NCBI GenBank assembly: GCA_001599815.1 | Contig: BCIA01000004.1 | Location: 3,746,082 to 3,810,081 of the forward strand | Direction of reading: 5' to 3' | Length of the DNA stretch: 64,000 nucleotides | Source: Furcasterigmium furcatum | Lineage: Eukaryota; Ascomycota; Sordariomycetes; Glomerellales; Plectosphaerellaceae | Shown: piece after piece, positions 46,401 to 56,666 of the stretch | Numbering within the stretch: the first letter of the stretch is position 1 | How the letters are laid out: the number at the start of each line of letters is the position of its first letter | The notes under the pieces: model-generated | The model's input: the letters and a program-made list of their open reading frames with translations, nothing else | What the model was told of the DNA's origin: nothing | Database searches by the model: none | Position numbers and translations under genes: made by a program

Positions 46401-49400
46401 TCCCACGGCGCCGATGGGGACCAGGCGGTGGTGGTCGTCGGGGTCTACCACCCACGTGCAGCTCCCGACGCCGACGCCAATGCGCGTGAGATCCTCTCTC
46501 CTGTCCTGGTCGTCGTTCACGGTGGAGATTACAGAGCACTCAGACGGCCCGTAGCAGTTGACGATGCGGATGTGCTCGGGCACGCGGGCGATGTCAGGGG
46601 GTCGGATGGGCTCTCCGGCGAGGGCGAGGAACTTGAACAGCGGGAGCTTGCGGAAGTCTACCATGCGCGCGACGGACGGCGTCACGAGAATGTAGTCGGC
46701 TCTTGTCGATGCGACGGCGCCCGTGAGATTATCTCTCCTGTCTGCGTCGGAGGCTATGCAGACGCAGCCGCCCACCGCCAGGGTCATCATGCTGTTGAAG
46801 ATGGACAGGTCGAAGGAGTAGGGGGAGAAGTCGAAGACACGAGGTCTCGGCGGCAGGACGCGGCTGGCCTGGTGCCGGATGTTCGACGCGAAAGCGCTGT
46901 GGGGGATGATGCTGCCCTTGGGCTCGCCGGTCGTGCCAGATGTGAAGGGGATGTACATGGTCGAGGAGGGGGAGACCTTCGGCAGCTCCACTGAGGGCGC
47001 ATCGGAGACGGAAGACAGCAGTGCATCTTCTAGAACGACAGTCTCTGCGACAAACGGCGAGACCACGGCGCAGGTCCCGGGAGAGGCGATGGCGAAGGAT
47101 GAGCCCGTCTGGCGGGCGATGCTCTCGAGTCGATGCCTGGGCAGAGACGGCACGACTAACACGAACCCTCCGCCGGCTCGCAGCACGGCAAGCTTCGCAA
47201 CAACCATCCAGAGCGACTTGTCAAAGCACAGGAGGACGAGACTCCCTTCGGAGACGCCGAGGCAGGCAAGGTGATGGGCGAGGCGGCGGGAGGCAGTGTC
47301 CAGCTCGCTGTACGTGAGGTCTCCGTCCCACGAGTGCACTGCCGGCGCCTCCGGGTACAGGGCCATCTGCTCCTGGATGATCTCATGGACGCACTCGTCA
47401 TTCCTGGAGGGGATGGTGGCATTCCACTGCCAGAGTTGTTCCTTGTCCTGCGGTGTAAGACGACCCAGACGAGATAGGGGCTCGTCGTCCCCGACGTGTT
47501 GGGCCCCCGCGAGGTGCTGGATCACGAAGGAAATCTGGTCCAGCATCTTGCGCATCATCCAGGGCTCGATCGCGTCCGTATCAAACTGGCACTCCAGCCG
47601 GACCGAACCCGCCGCCAGGAGCTCGCAGCGGATGGTGACGGCGTACGTTGTGAACTCGCGCGTCTCGGCCACCTCGAGCCACTGGCCTAAGCCGTGCTCT
47701 TCCTCGTCTCTGATGGATCTGGCAGAGTCAACGACGAGCAGCGTGTTGAATTCGCAGGCCTGCTGCGCATCGTCGCCGAGCTTGGCTATGTGCTGGAGGC
47801 CAGTCTGCTCGAACGGTATCATGGCCGTGGCCGCGGCCTGGACCTCGCCGAGGAACGCCGAGACTGTAGAAGAGCCGTCTCGGGGAATGCGCACGCGAAT
47901 AGGAACCGTGGCTATCGTGGGGCCTACGATGCCTTCGATCCCGGGGACATCCATGTTACGGCCAGAGAGGAGGGTGCCGAATATGATGTCGTCGGATCCT
48001 GTGTATTGGTGAACGACAAGCGCCCATGCTGCGCGCACCAGGGATGCCGTCGTCCCGGCAGACCGATGGCCGTGAGATAGCCTGAATGGGGCGCTCTGAA
48101 TTGTCTCCATATTGTCAAGGCCGTCTCTTGACCCCTGAGGAATAGGGGGGAAGGCCACAGCACGGAGACCAGAGAAGTATCCTCGCCAGAAAGCATCCGC
48201 GGCCGAGCTGTCAGCGCTCAAAATGGCCCTCACAGCCTGGCTGAAGCTCACAGTGTGCTTTTCGATGGGTCTGCCATGATAAAAGTCGTAGAAGAGTCCG
48301 CGGACCAGCGCCCAGGAGTCGCCGTCATACAGGGCGTGGTGTATCGTCACGACGAAGAATCGCTTCCCCTTGTTGTCATCGATGATTCCAAATCGTGAAA
48401 GGGGCTCTCCAAGGCCCATCGGCAGCAGCTTGTCCTGCTGAAGGTACTGTTCAAGGTCTTCGGCGGCGTTCCACTGCACCTCGCCTTGCACGACGACCTG
48501 GACGAGACCGAGGGTCTGGTGCTGGATGATGCGCGTCCGCAGGATCGGTAGAGCCTGTACCGTCTTCTCCCAGGCCGCGCGGAGGCGGAACTCGTCAATG
48601 GAAGGACTGGATATGTCCAAGACACTCTGCAAGATGTATGCGCCAGACCGGAGTGACGTGAGAGCCAACAGACCCTCTTGGAGAGGGGTGCAGGGGTAAG
48701 CATCGACGATTCCCTCGCCGACCTGGCTCTTCAGTGACTCAAGGGCCGTGATGTCTGTCAGGAGAGAGAACGCGGGTATGTCATCTGGGACCGATTTCGT
48801 GTCGTTGTTGTTATCGATGGCCGTCGACCTCGACGCAAGTTCTGAAAGTCTCGGATGCTTGAAGATCACCGCAACAGAGATAACCAGCCCGGCCTCCTTG
48901 CGCGCAGCACCGACGAGCTTCATTGCGGAAATCGAGTCTCCCCCCAGTCGGAAAAAGTGGTCGTCGGCTCCGACCTGAGACTCCTCGAGGCCGAGGACCC
49001 TCGCCCAGAGCCTGACCAGAGCCGCCTCGGCTTCCGTACCCGGCGCTCTCTTTGCCGTCTGTCCTTCGGCAGGGTCCCCATTCAAGCGTCGAGCATCGAG
49101 AAACTGTGTCCCGGCAGCCTTCAGCCTTTTCCTGTCCGCCTTTGTAGAAGTGTTGAGCGGCAGGTGATCGATAACAAGCCACGCCGTAGGTATCATGTAG
49201 GCGGGGAGGGCTCTCGCCATTTCGTCCTCGATGCTGGTCGGCAGGCAGAAGCTCTCCATCTGCAAGCCCTCGAAAACCTGAGCCGTAGCCAGTTGCTGCT
49301 TCTCCTCTCCTGCAAGAACCAGGAAGGCCGCGAGCACCGCCCCGGCGTCCGTCTCCAAGACCTCGGCAACAAGATCCTGCGCTCTCGGAGCGAGACACCG

Positions 49401-52400
49401 CAGTGCGTGGTGCTCGACCCCCGGCAACTCGATGCGCTGTCCGCGGATCTTGACCTGCCTATCCTTGCGCCCAAGGTACAGCAGTCTGCCATCTTGTTGA
49501 TACTGGACCAGGTCACCAGTCTTGTACAGACGGCCATGACGCCCCGGTGAGCCTGACGAGCCGCTGAGAAGCCAAGCCGGGTCCTCGATGAACGCGCCAG
49601 CCATCTTGACAGGGTCGTTCAGGTACCCCCGGGCGACCATGTGTCCCTCGATGAGCAGCTCGCCCACCGCGCCCACCGGGAGCAGCCTGTTGTGGTCCTC
49701 AGGGTCCACGATCCAGCTCACCGATCCTGTCGCCCTGCCGATGTTGCGAGTCTGGGACTGGTCGTCCACGTCGTTGACCATGCAGAGCACGGCACATTCG
49801 GTAGGTCCGTAGCCCTGGAATAATGTGACGTGCGCCCACCTCTCCAGGTCTTCCTCCAGGGGTGTCTCGCCGGCGAGAAGGACCTTTGTGACGCAGGGCG
49901 CCTGGTCGGGCTGGAAGATCCTGGCCCTCGACGGGGTCATCATGAGCATGTTCGCTCGCATCTCGCACGCCGCCCCGGGGAGGTCATCTAGTATGCAGGG
50001 TCCCGAGGCCGTGCAGACGGTGCCTCCGAGGGCGAGCGTAGCGAAGATCTCTGAGATGGAGGCATCGAACACGTACGCTGCCATCTGCAGCACGCGAGAC
50101 CCCGGGCCGAGACCGAGCCGCCTGCCATGATGAACGGAGCTTGTGGCGATGGCGCCGGAGTGTACGAGGACTCCCTTGGGGGTGCCTGTGCTTCCAGAGG
50201 TGAAGATGGCGTAGGCCGTGCTCTCCGGGCTGATGAGTGGTAGCGCCAGGGGCGTTGTTGCGGCTTGGGCTTGGCCGTCGAGGTCCATCTTCTCGAGAGA
50301 TTCCTGGCTGACTTGCACAATCTGTCTGCCCGTGCCAAAGTCAAGCCCGCCGGAGTGCTGTGCTGACACAAGGGCAACACGGGCACAGGTTTGCTCGAAG
50401 ATGCTCTCTGTCCGATATCTGGCATGTGTTGCGGCGTCCAGGGGCACGAAGATACCCCCAGCCCGCAGGACGGCGAGCATGGCCACGATGGCCCAGACGG
50501 ACTTTTCAAAGAGGACCGGTATGAATTCTCCCTCCTTGACACCCAGGCGGCGGACAAGATACAGCGCAAGACGCGCTGTTGCCTCGTCGAGTTCGGCGAA
50601 TGTCATGTTCCCGTCCCAAGACTCAAGAGCCATCGCTTCGGGCGTTGCCTTGGCCCAGTCGAGGACCAGATCATGGAGTGGCCTCTCTATGGCGTCCGGG
50701 ACTGTCTCGTTCCAAGTCCATATCGTATCGAGGTCGGACGGGATGAGTTGGCTGCTGAGAGTGTCGAGTGTTGCGGTATCCCGTTTCGAACTGCCCAGCT
50801 GTTGAATCAAGAACCCTGTCTGGTCCAGCATCTTCTGCATTCGCCACGGATCAACAGCGCCGGTATCGAAGTGGCACTCCAGCCTCACTTCAGAGCGTTC
50901 CGCCAGAAGCTCGCACCGGATAGTGACTGCGTATGTGGTAAACTCGCGGCTGTCGGTCATCTGGATCCAGCCACCGAGAGCCTCCTCATCTAGAGACCGG
51001 ACAGAGTCGGTGACGAGGAGCGTCTGGAAGTCACAGGCCCTCTGGCCCTCGGCTCCCATCTTGGCGATGTTCTGGAGTCCGGTCTGCTCAAAGGGGATCA
51101 TCTCCGTGGCTTCATCCTGCACGGTCTCGAGAAACTGCGAGACTGTCGGGGAGTCTGAGCCTGACGGAACTCGTACACGGACCGGAACCGTCGTGATGGC
51201 GGGACCGATGATCCTGTCGATGCCCGGCACGTCGCTCATGTTGCGGCCCGAGAGGACCGCACCGAACACGACGTCTTCGCTGCCGGTGTACTGCCGGACG
51301 ACGAGAGCCCAGGCCGCTCTGATAACAGAGCCCATCGTCACGCCGAGCTGTCCTTCGACGCCGCCGGGGACCCTAAAGGGGCCGGTATGAATCGTTGCGT
51401 CGGCTGCCATGTCTCTGGTGCGAGACGACGCGGAAGGGAACACCTCGCCGTCCAAACCAGAAAGGTATTCCCGCCAGAAGGCACCCGCCGTCTCGTTGTC
51501 TGCGCCAGCAATGGCCTTGACAATGCTGTTGAAATCGCCGCGGAGCTCAGGGGAAGCAGTCAAGCCGTGGTACATCTGGCCCAGATGCTGTCGAACGAGG
51601 AGCCACGACTCGCCGTCGTACACGGCGTGATGCATGGTCACGGCGAAGAAACGCCTCCCCGTCTCCTTCTCGGTGATGATCCCAAACCGCCCGAGAGGCT
51701 CTCCGAGGCTTATCGGCATTGCCTTGTCGCGCCTCAGGTACTCCTCGAGGTTATCCCCCGTCTGCCAATGTACGCCTCCAGCACCCTCGTCACAGACGAC
51801 TTGAACCAGTCCCAGCACGGAATGCTCCACGATTCTCGTCCTCAGAATGGGCAGGTCCCGGACCAACGTCTCCCACGAGGCGCGGAGTCGTGCCTCGTCC
51901 ACAGATGGTGCCAGTTCCAGCACATTTTGCAAGACGTATGCGCCGGCCTGGGCAGAAGTGAGCGCAAAGAGGCCTTCCTGCAGCGGGGTGCATGGATACA
52001 CGTCTTGGATGGCCGTGCCGTCGAGGCCGCAGCAACGACCGATCTGGTCCCTCAGCTCAGGTAGATCCAGACCGTCCGGCAGGAGAGGAAAGGGGCCCAC
52101 GACAACCGCGCCGTCCTTCTCGCTTGCCGTCGAGTGGGCAGCGAGCTCAGCTAGCCTGGGATGCTGGAAGATGAGGGCAACAGAGATGGCGAGCCCGGCT
52201 GTGCGGGCTGCGCTGGCCAGCTTCATGGCCAAGATGGAGTCGCCGCCCAGCCGGAAGAAATGGTCATCAGCTCCGATGCGGTCTTCTCCTATGCCCAGGA
52301 CCCTGCCCCAGAGCGCGGCCAGGGCCACCTCGGCGTCCGTCTGCGGCATGCGTCTGCCGCTTGTTGTCGTCGTGTTGATGGCGGACCGCTGCGTCTCGAG

Positions 52401-55400
52401 GTATGAAGAACCAGCCGCCCTGAGCTTCTTCCTATCCGTCTTTCCAGTGACGCCCAGGGGCACTTGGTCGATCACGAACCATGCCGCAGGGATCATGTAG
52501 GCAGGAAGTCGCCTGGCCAGCTCGTCCTCGACGGCGGCCGGAGGCCAGAAGGTCTCGATGGTCAGCTCCTCGGAGAGTTCCTCGCAGGGACCATCGGCCA
52601 CACCGCCAGGCACCAGGAACACCGCGAGCACGGAGCCCGTGTTCGTCTGCAGCACCTCGGCAACAACATGCCGGGGCCTGGGGGACCCGAGAGACTCCAG
52701 CGTGTGGTGCTCGACGCCCGAGAGCTCCAGCCGCTGCCCTCGCACCTTGGCCTGCGTGTCCTTCCGCCCGACGTAGAAGAGACGCCCGTCCTCGGCGCCG
52801 TACCTCACGAGGTCTCCCGTCTTATACAGCCTGCCGCGACGGCCGGGCACCCCCTCAGCTCCCGCAAGCAGCCACGCCGGGTCCTCGATAAAGGAGGCTG
52901 CCGTCTTGGCAGGGTCATGGAGGTATCCGCGGGCCAGGATTGGCCCTTCGATGACCAGCTCGCCCACGGCGCCGATCGGGAGGATCCTCCCGTGGTCTTC
53001 GGGGTCCACAATCCAACCCGCCGAGCCTGTCGTCCAGCCGATATCGCGCGTCCGCGTCTGCGCATCTGGTGTGCTGCTGCTGATGGTGCACAAGACGCAG
53101 CACTCGCTCGGACCGTAGCCCTGGACCACGGTAGTATGGCTATCCCAGCGCTCAAAGTCTTCAGGGACACCGGCCTCGCCGGCAAGAAGCACCGTTGTGA
53201 GGCAAGGCACTTGGTCGACCTGGATGAGGCGGGCCAGGGAGGGGGTCATGGTGATGGTGTTGGTCTGCGTATCCCGCAGGCTTCCGGTGAGGTCGTCCCT
53301 GAGACGGGGACCAGAGGCCACGCAGACGCTGCCTCCAAAGAGCAGCGGCGCGAATATCTCACCGACGGAGGCATCGAAAACATAGGCCAGGCTCTGCAGG
53401 ACCCTCGAGCGCGGGCTCAAGCCCAGCCGGGTGCCGTAGTGCGTAGCGCTCGTGACGAAGGCCTGGTGAGGGACGAGGACGCCTTTGGGGGTGCCTGTAC
53501 TGCCGGACGTGAAGATGGTATACGCTGTGCTTTGGGGGTTGACGAGAGGCAGCGATCCGATAGAGCCAGCCGTGTCATGGCCGTCTGTTTCTAGGTGCTC
53601 GAGCGCTCCCTGGCCAACTTGTATGGTCTTGATGTTAGTAAAACTGAGATGTGAGTACTGCTTTGATGTTAAAACGACCTTGGCGCCGGTCTGCTCGAGA
53701 ATGTCTTCTGTCCGGGCCCTCGCAGAGGTGGCGTCCAGAGGCACAAAGGCACCGCCCGCCTTCAAGACGGCGAGCATGGAAACAATGGCCCAGCGAGACT
53801 TGTCGAAGAACAGGGGCACAAAGTCTCCCTGGCATACGCCGTTCTCCGCAAGGTGTTGGGCCACGCGTGTCGAGACTCTCTCGAGCTCGATATATGTCAT
53901 CTTGCCGTCCCACCCGTCGATGGCTATGGTGTCTGGCCGTTCCCTGGCTTGCTCAGACACCACGTCATGCATCGTCCTCTCCACCGCACTGGGGACGCTG
54001 CTGTTCCATTTCCAAATGGTCTCCAGATCAGAAGGCATGAGATGGCCGATGGTGTGCAGCATGGTGTCGGCCGGCGAGCTCACAAGCTGCCCGACCATGT
54101 GCTCCAGCTGAGCGAGCATTCTCTCCGCCCGCCAGCCTTCGACGACCCTCGAGTCTGTGTGCACCGAAACTTCGACACAGTCCTTGCCGAGGGTGCAGAT
54201 GATAGCGAGCGGATACGTGGCAGTCTCCTCGATCTGCGGCGTCTTTCGCCAGACTCCAATGGCGGTGGAATCATCATGGGAAAGGGCCTCGTCGGCGTTC
54301 TGCACAATCAAGATGGTCTGGAACTCGCACGCACGCTTGGCGTCGCCGTTGATGCGGGCAATGTGCTGCAAACCCACATGCTCGAAGGGCATCGCATCAG
54401 CGGCATCCTCCTGGACGTACCGGAGAAAGTCGGACACGGTCGTCGCGGGCCCGTCGCACGTCGGGATGCGAACTCGGACGGGGATCGTGGCGATCGTGGG
54501 ACCGGCGATGCTGTCCATGCCGGGGATAGGGGCGTTGCGGCCGGACAGAGTTGCGCCGAAGACGATGTCGTCCTCGCCGGTGTTGTGGTGAACGACGAGC
54601 GCCCAGGCTGCGCGGATGATCATGGCCGCAGTCACGGCATCCTTCGACGCCTTGCCCCTGCTCGGGAGCGGGATGCGCCGCTGCACGGAGGTGTCAAGCT
54701 TGCCCTCTGACAAGCCGGCAGGGAGAGCCGGGAACGTCTCCGAGTCGAAGTCCAGCGTTGCCCACTCCCAGAAGGCCAGGGACGAGGCCTGGCTCTTCTT
54801 GAGGAGGTGATTCACATAGGTCCTGAAGGGCGGCGGGACATGTACATCGATGCCGTGGTAGAACTGGTGGAAGACCTCCCGGATACGAGGGAGCGTAGCC
54901 CGGTCGTACAGCGCGTGGTGGATTGTCCAGACAAGCCATGAGGCGCCTGTCTTCTCCTCCTGTATGAGGGCATATCTGGCCAGGGGCTGGCCGAGCTCCA
55001 TCGCTTTGGTCTTGTCGCCGCTGAGGTACGTTTCGAGGCTTGCTCCATGCGTCCAGGAGATGTCTTCGTCCAGCACGACCTGGAGGAACCCGAGAGCCTC
55101 ATGCTCGACGATGCGCGTTCTCAGGATCGGCAGGGCCCTCGCAGTCTTGGCCCACGCCTCCTCGAATCTGCTGAGCTCGACGGCGTCTGCCAGGGCCATG
55201 ACGCTCTGCAGGACGTAGTCGTCCCGGTTCCTGGACGTCAGGGAGAGGAGACCCTCCTGCAGCGGCGTGCATGGGTAGAGATCCTCGATGCGCTCTTCTG
55301 TGACGCCACACATTGTGGCTATTTCCTGCTTGCACTCCTCGACATGGACGGCTTTGCCGCCGGCAATGAGCGAGAATGGCGTGTTGTGTGCATCATCCTC

Positions 55401-55700
55401 CGCCTCCACGGGAAGAAAAGGGAGCTGCGCCATCTGCGACAGCTTGGGATACAAGAAGACCTGCTCCACGGGCAGTCCGAACCCGGCGTCGAGGGATGCG
55501 TTGGACAGCCGTGTGGCGGCGAGAGAGTCGCCGCCGAGCTGAAAGAAGTTGTCGTGCTCGGCGATGGTCGTCTCCGGGATTCCCAGCACTCGTGCCCATA
55601 GTTTGGCGAGATCAAACATCTCGCCGATGGGCTGCAATGCCACGCCGTTCCCTTGACCGTTCCCATCCATGCCGGACGGGCCGTGGAGGGATGACGGCAT
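20720..55700 (-). CDS. Giant nonribosomal peptide synthetase, 9 modules plus loading T
   Basis: One gene of four exons: 42996-55700, 34868-42751, 27688-34794 and 20720-27616. They encode 4235 + 2628 + 2369 + 2298 = about 11,530 residues. The introns are 244, 73 and 71 bp and all phase 0. They interrupt the same place, after DPNE, DPSE or DPTE near the end of a condensation domain; the next exon resumes with Y-A-I-S or Y-G-A-G and the following A domain. The frames of exons 2 and 4 open with TTG and GTG rather than ATG, so they are not separate genes. Order: T0, C1A1T1, C2A2T2, C3A3T3E3, C4A4T4, C5A5T5E5, C6A6T6, C7A7*T7E7, C8A8T8, C9A9T9E9. All ten T domains keep the GGDS phosphopantetheine serine. 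A7 is internally deleted. The protein starts with an unpaired T domain and ends in an epimerization domain; no TE, R or terminal C domain follows. It probably makes an N-acylated peptide. The product is unknown. Confidence 0.88.
25560..28800 (-). other. NRPS module 8 (C-A-T), spans intron 3
   Basis: The entry motif of C8 is eroded (IHTVGPTQEGILID instead of IFPCTPMQEGILIS), but it keeps NHAITDGHS. A8 starts after the 71-bp intron and has TSGTTGEPKG (about 26915) and YTFDVSIHT, pocket D-V-H-D-I-G-C-P-T, the only clearly polar pocket. T8 has FFRLGGDSLRAMSL. Confidence 0.78.
28880..32630 (-). other. NRPS module 7 (C-A*-T-E), A domain gutted
   Basis: C7 (HHSIYDGGS), T7 (FLRLGGDSITAMQV) and E7 (HHLVVDLVSW, EGHGRETW, VGWFTTM) look intact. 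Between them the A domain jumps in frame from HPTALAVHACDSG to TSAIGLLGSASG at about 31175-31205. It lacks every core from the first adenylation motifs through TSGSTG, the FDxS pocket and GPTE. Only the region from GATWIVDP-like onward to GKADRARI remains, and WRWNASVPPPVE marks the remaining start. About 830 bp are missing relative to sister modules. No stop codon, frameshift or intron explains it. Confidence 0.85.
32740..35970 (-). other. NRPS module 6 (C-A-T), spans intron 2
   Basis: C6 has IFPCAPTQEGILIS and NHAIVDGYS. A6 starts after the 73-bp intron and has TSGSTGLPKG (about 34070) and YTFDACIME, pocket D-A-M-F-I-G-G-V-F, resembling A4. T6 has FFRLGGDSVDAMKL. Confidence 0.8.
36050..40600 (-). 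other. NRPS module 5 (C-A-T-E)
   Basis: C5 has YPCTPLQAGL and HHAIYDGHS. A5 has TSGSTGTPKG (about 38815) and YTFDASIFD, pocket D-A-F-L-L-G-L-V-I. T5 has FVRLGGDSITAMQV. E5 has HHLVVDLVSW, ESHGREAW and VGWFTALYPV. Expected to install a D residue. Confidence 0.8.
40720..44110 (-). other. NRPS module 4 (C-A-T), spans intron 1
   Basis: C4 follows E3 directly. It begins IFPCTPMQEGILIS and has NHVIVDGHS, with Asn replacing the first His and the second (catalytic) His kept. C6 and C8 share this form, so it looks like the D-accepting C subtype here. The 244-bp intron separates its last residues from A4. A4 has TSGSTGTPKG (about 42045) and YTFDVCMMD, pocket D-V-M-F-I-G-A-I-F. T4 has FFRLGGDSIAAMAL. 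Confidence 0.8.
44200..48720 (-). other. NRPS module 3 (C-A-T-E)
   Basis: C3 has HHALYDGDS. A3 has TSGTTGEPKG (about 46925) and YSFDLSIFN, with a pocket read as D-L-F-L-A-A-C-V-I. Its A2 core is unusual, GGFVLVVPSLP instead of the usual AFVPLDP. T3 reads FLRIGGDSITAMRV. E3 has HHLVVDLVSW, ESHGRE and VGWFTTFHPV, so a D residue is expected. Confidence 0.8.
48830..52040 (-). other. NRPS module 2 (C-A-T)
   Basis: C2 has YPCTPLQEGL and HHAVYDGES. A2 has TSGSTGTPKG (about 50180), YVFDASISE and GYGPTE, with a manually read pocket D-A-S-M-L-A-G-V-L, close to A1. T2 has FFRLGGDSISAMKL. No epimerization domain, so an L residue is expected. Confidence 0.8.
52150..55320 (-). other. NRPS module 1 (C-A-T)
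   Basis: C1 starts at YPCTPLQEGL. Its active-site motif reads HHALYDR, where the usual Gly after Asp is Arg. A1 has TSGSTGTPKG (about 53500), YVFDASVGE, GYGPSE and GKTDRKKL. By manual alignment its pocket reads D-A-G-T-L-A-G-V-L. T1 has FFRLGGDSILAMKL. C1 would join whatever sits on T0 to residue 1, so it is the candidate lipo-initiation condensation domain. Confidence 0.8.
55440..55640 (-). other. NRPS T0: unpaired N-terminal thiolation domain
   Basis: Residues about 20-87. The motif DNFFQLGGDSLAATRL carries an intact phosphopantetheine serine at about residue 58. No A domain precedes it and the start Met is only about 57 residues upstream. It must be loaded in trans or be a remnant. The neighbouring FAS-type acyltransferase is the obvious candidate donor (inference). 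Confidence 0.85.
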
Positions 55701-56666
55701 GGTGATGGGTGTAAGAATTTGAATTGATATGTTACAAAGTTGGTTCTTGGTGTAGTAGGTTGAGTTGGTTGAGTTGTTTGGATCTCCGGGTTATCTCGTT
55801 GATGTTGTTTTCGAGGCAAGACAAAGAAAGTGTGTGAGGTTCACTTGGCCAAGAAGCCATGAGAGTGATCTCGCATAGTATCAATTGGATCTGGGTAGTC
55901 CGGACTCGGCAAGGCGTGGGCAACACCCCCTGTGTGCCTACCCCTGAACGTTCTGTCTTCTCTTGCCTCCTTTCCTACCAATGGCAGGATGATACAAGGG
56001 CCCCGATCGACTTGGCCTCCTGCGCCGCAACAATGCAGAGTTTAGCCAAGCTGCACCTTTCGATTCAGGAAGGTCCCGGGTGATGTGGCAGCTGAGGAGG
56101 CCGAAAACTCGGAGATGGTCTCGCCTTGGGTTGTGTCTGTCGTAAATTGCTTTTCGCCCCCCCCTCACCCCACTCTCCTCTCCCGCTTCTGCATCGGGCC
56201 CCGACAAGGGGGCAGCACAATCTTCCAACTGAACTGTGCCGCAGGTGTCGTCAGGACAAAGGTGCCAAGCCAGCATTTTCTAGGAAGGTCATCTCGCGAG
56301 TGGGCACATCAGAGCAGGTTTCGCGGTGATTGTCAGGCCTGTCGGGGGGTTGGATCCTTGCCCGGTTGCTGTTGAAGAACCTTGATGAATCCGATATGCC
56401 GGCTCCTGAGCTGCTGAGGTCCAGCCCGACAGTCCCAACACAACACAACAGCCATGCAGCATGCATGTCGGGCATAGGCACCGCAGGGTATCATCGGCCC
56501 TCTTCCATCCCCCGGGTGGTGCCGTTCTCGGCGTGGGTGACATATGACGTGACGTGACGGCTGTTCTGTGCGGGCTTCTAGATAAACTGAACCGAAGAAT
56601 GTGCGTGCTGGCAAGACCCAGCAGGTTGGAACCCGAGGCAATAAACTGGGCTTAACGATTTCTTTA
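55701..56666. promoter_or_regulatory. Bidirectional promoter region, NRPS / acyltransferase
   Basis: 966 bp between the divergent NRPS and FAS-type acyltransferase genes, the natural co-regulation point of the cluster. It contains a triple TGACG element (see 56545-56560). No gene is supported; several open frames overlap on both strands without recognisable content. Confidence 0.55.
56545..56560. promoter_or_regulatory. Triple TGACG (CRE/bZIP-like) element
   Basis: The sequence TGACGTGACGTGACGG contains three overlapping TGACG half-sites, including two TGACGTGA units. It lies about 110-160 bp upstream of the acyltransferase start candidates. It resembles bZIP (CRE/ATF) binding sites; function is inferred. 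Confidence 0.4.
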
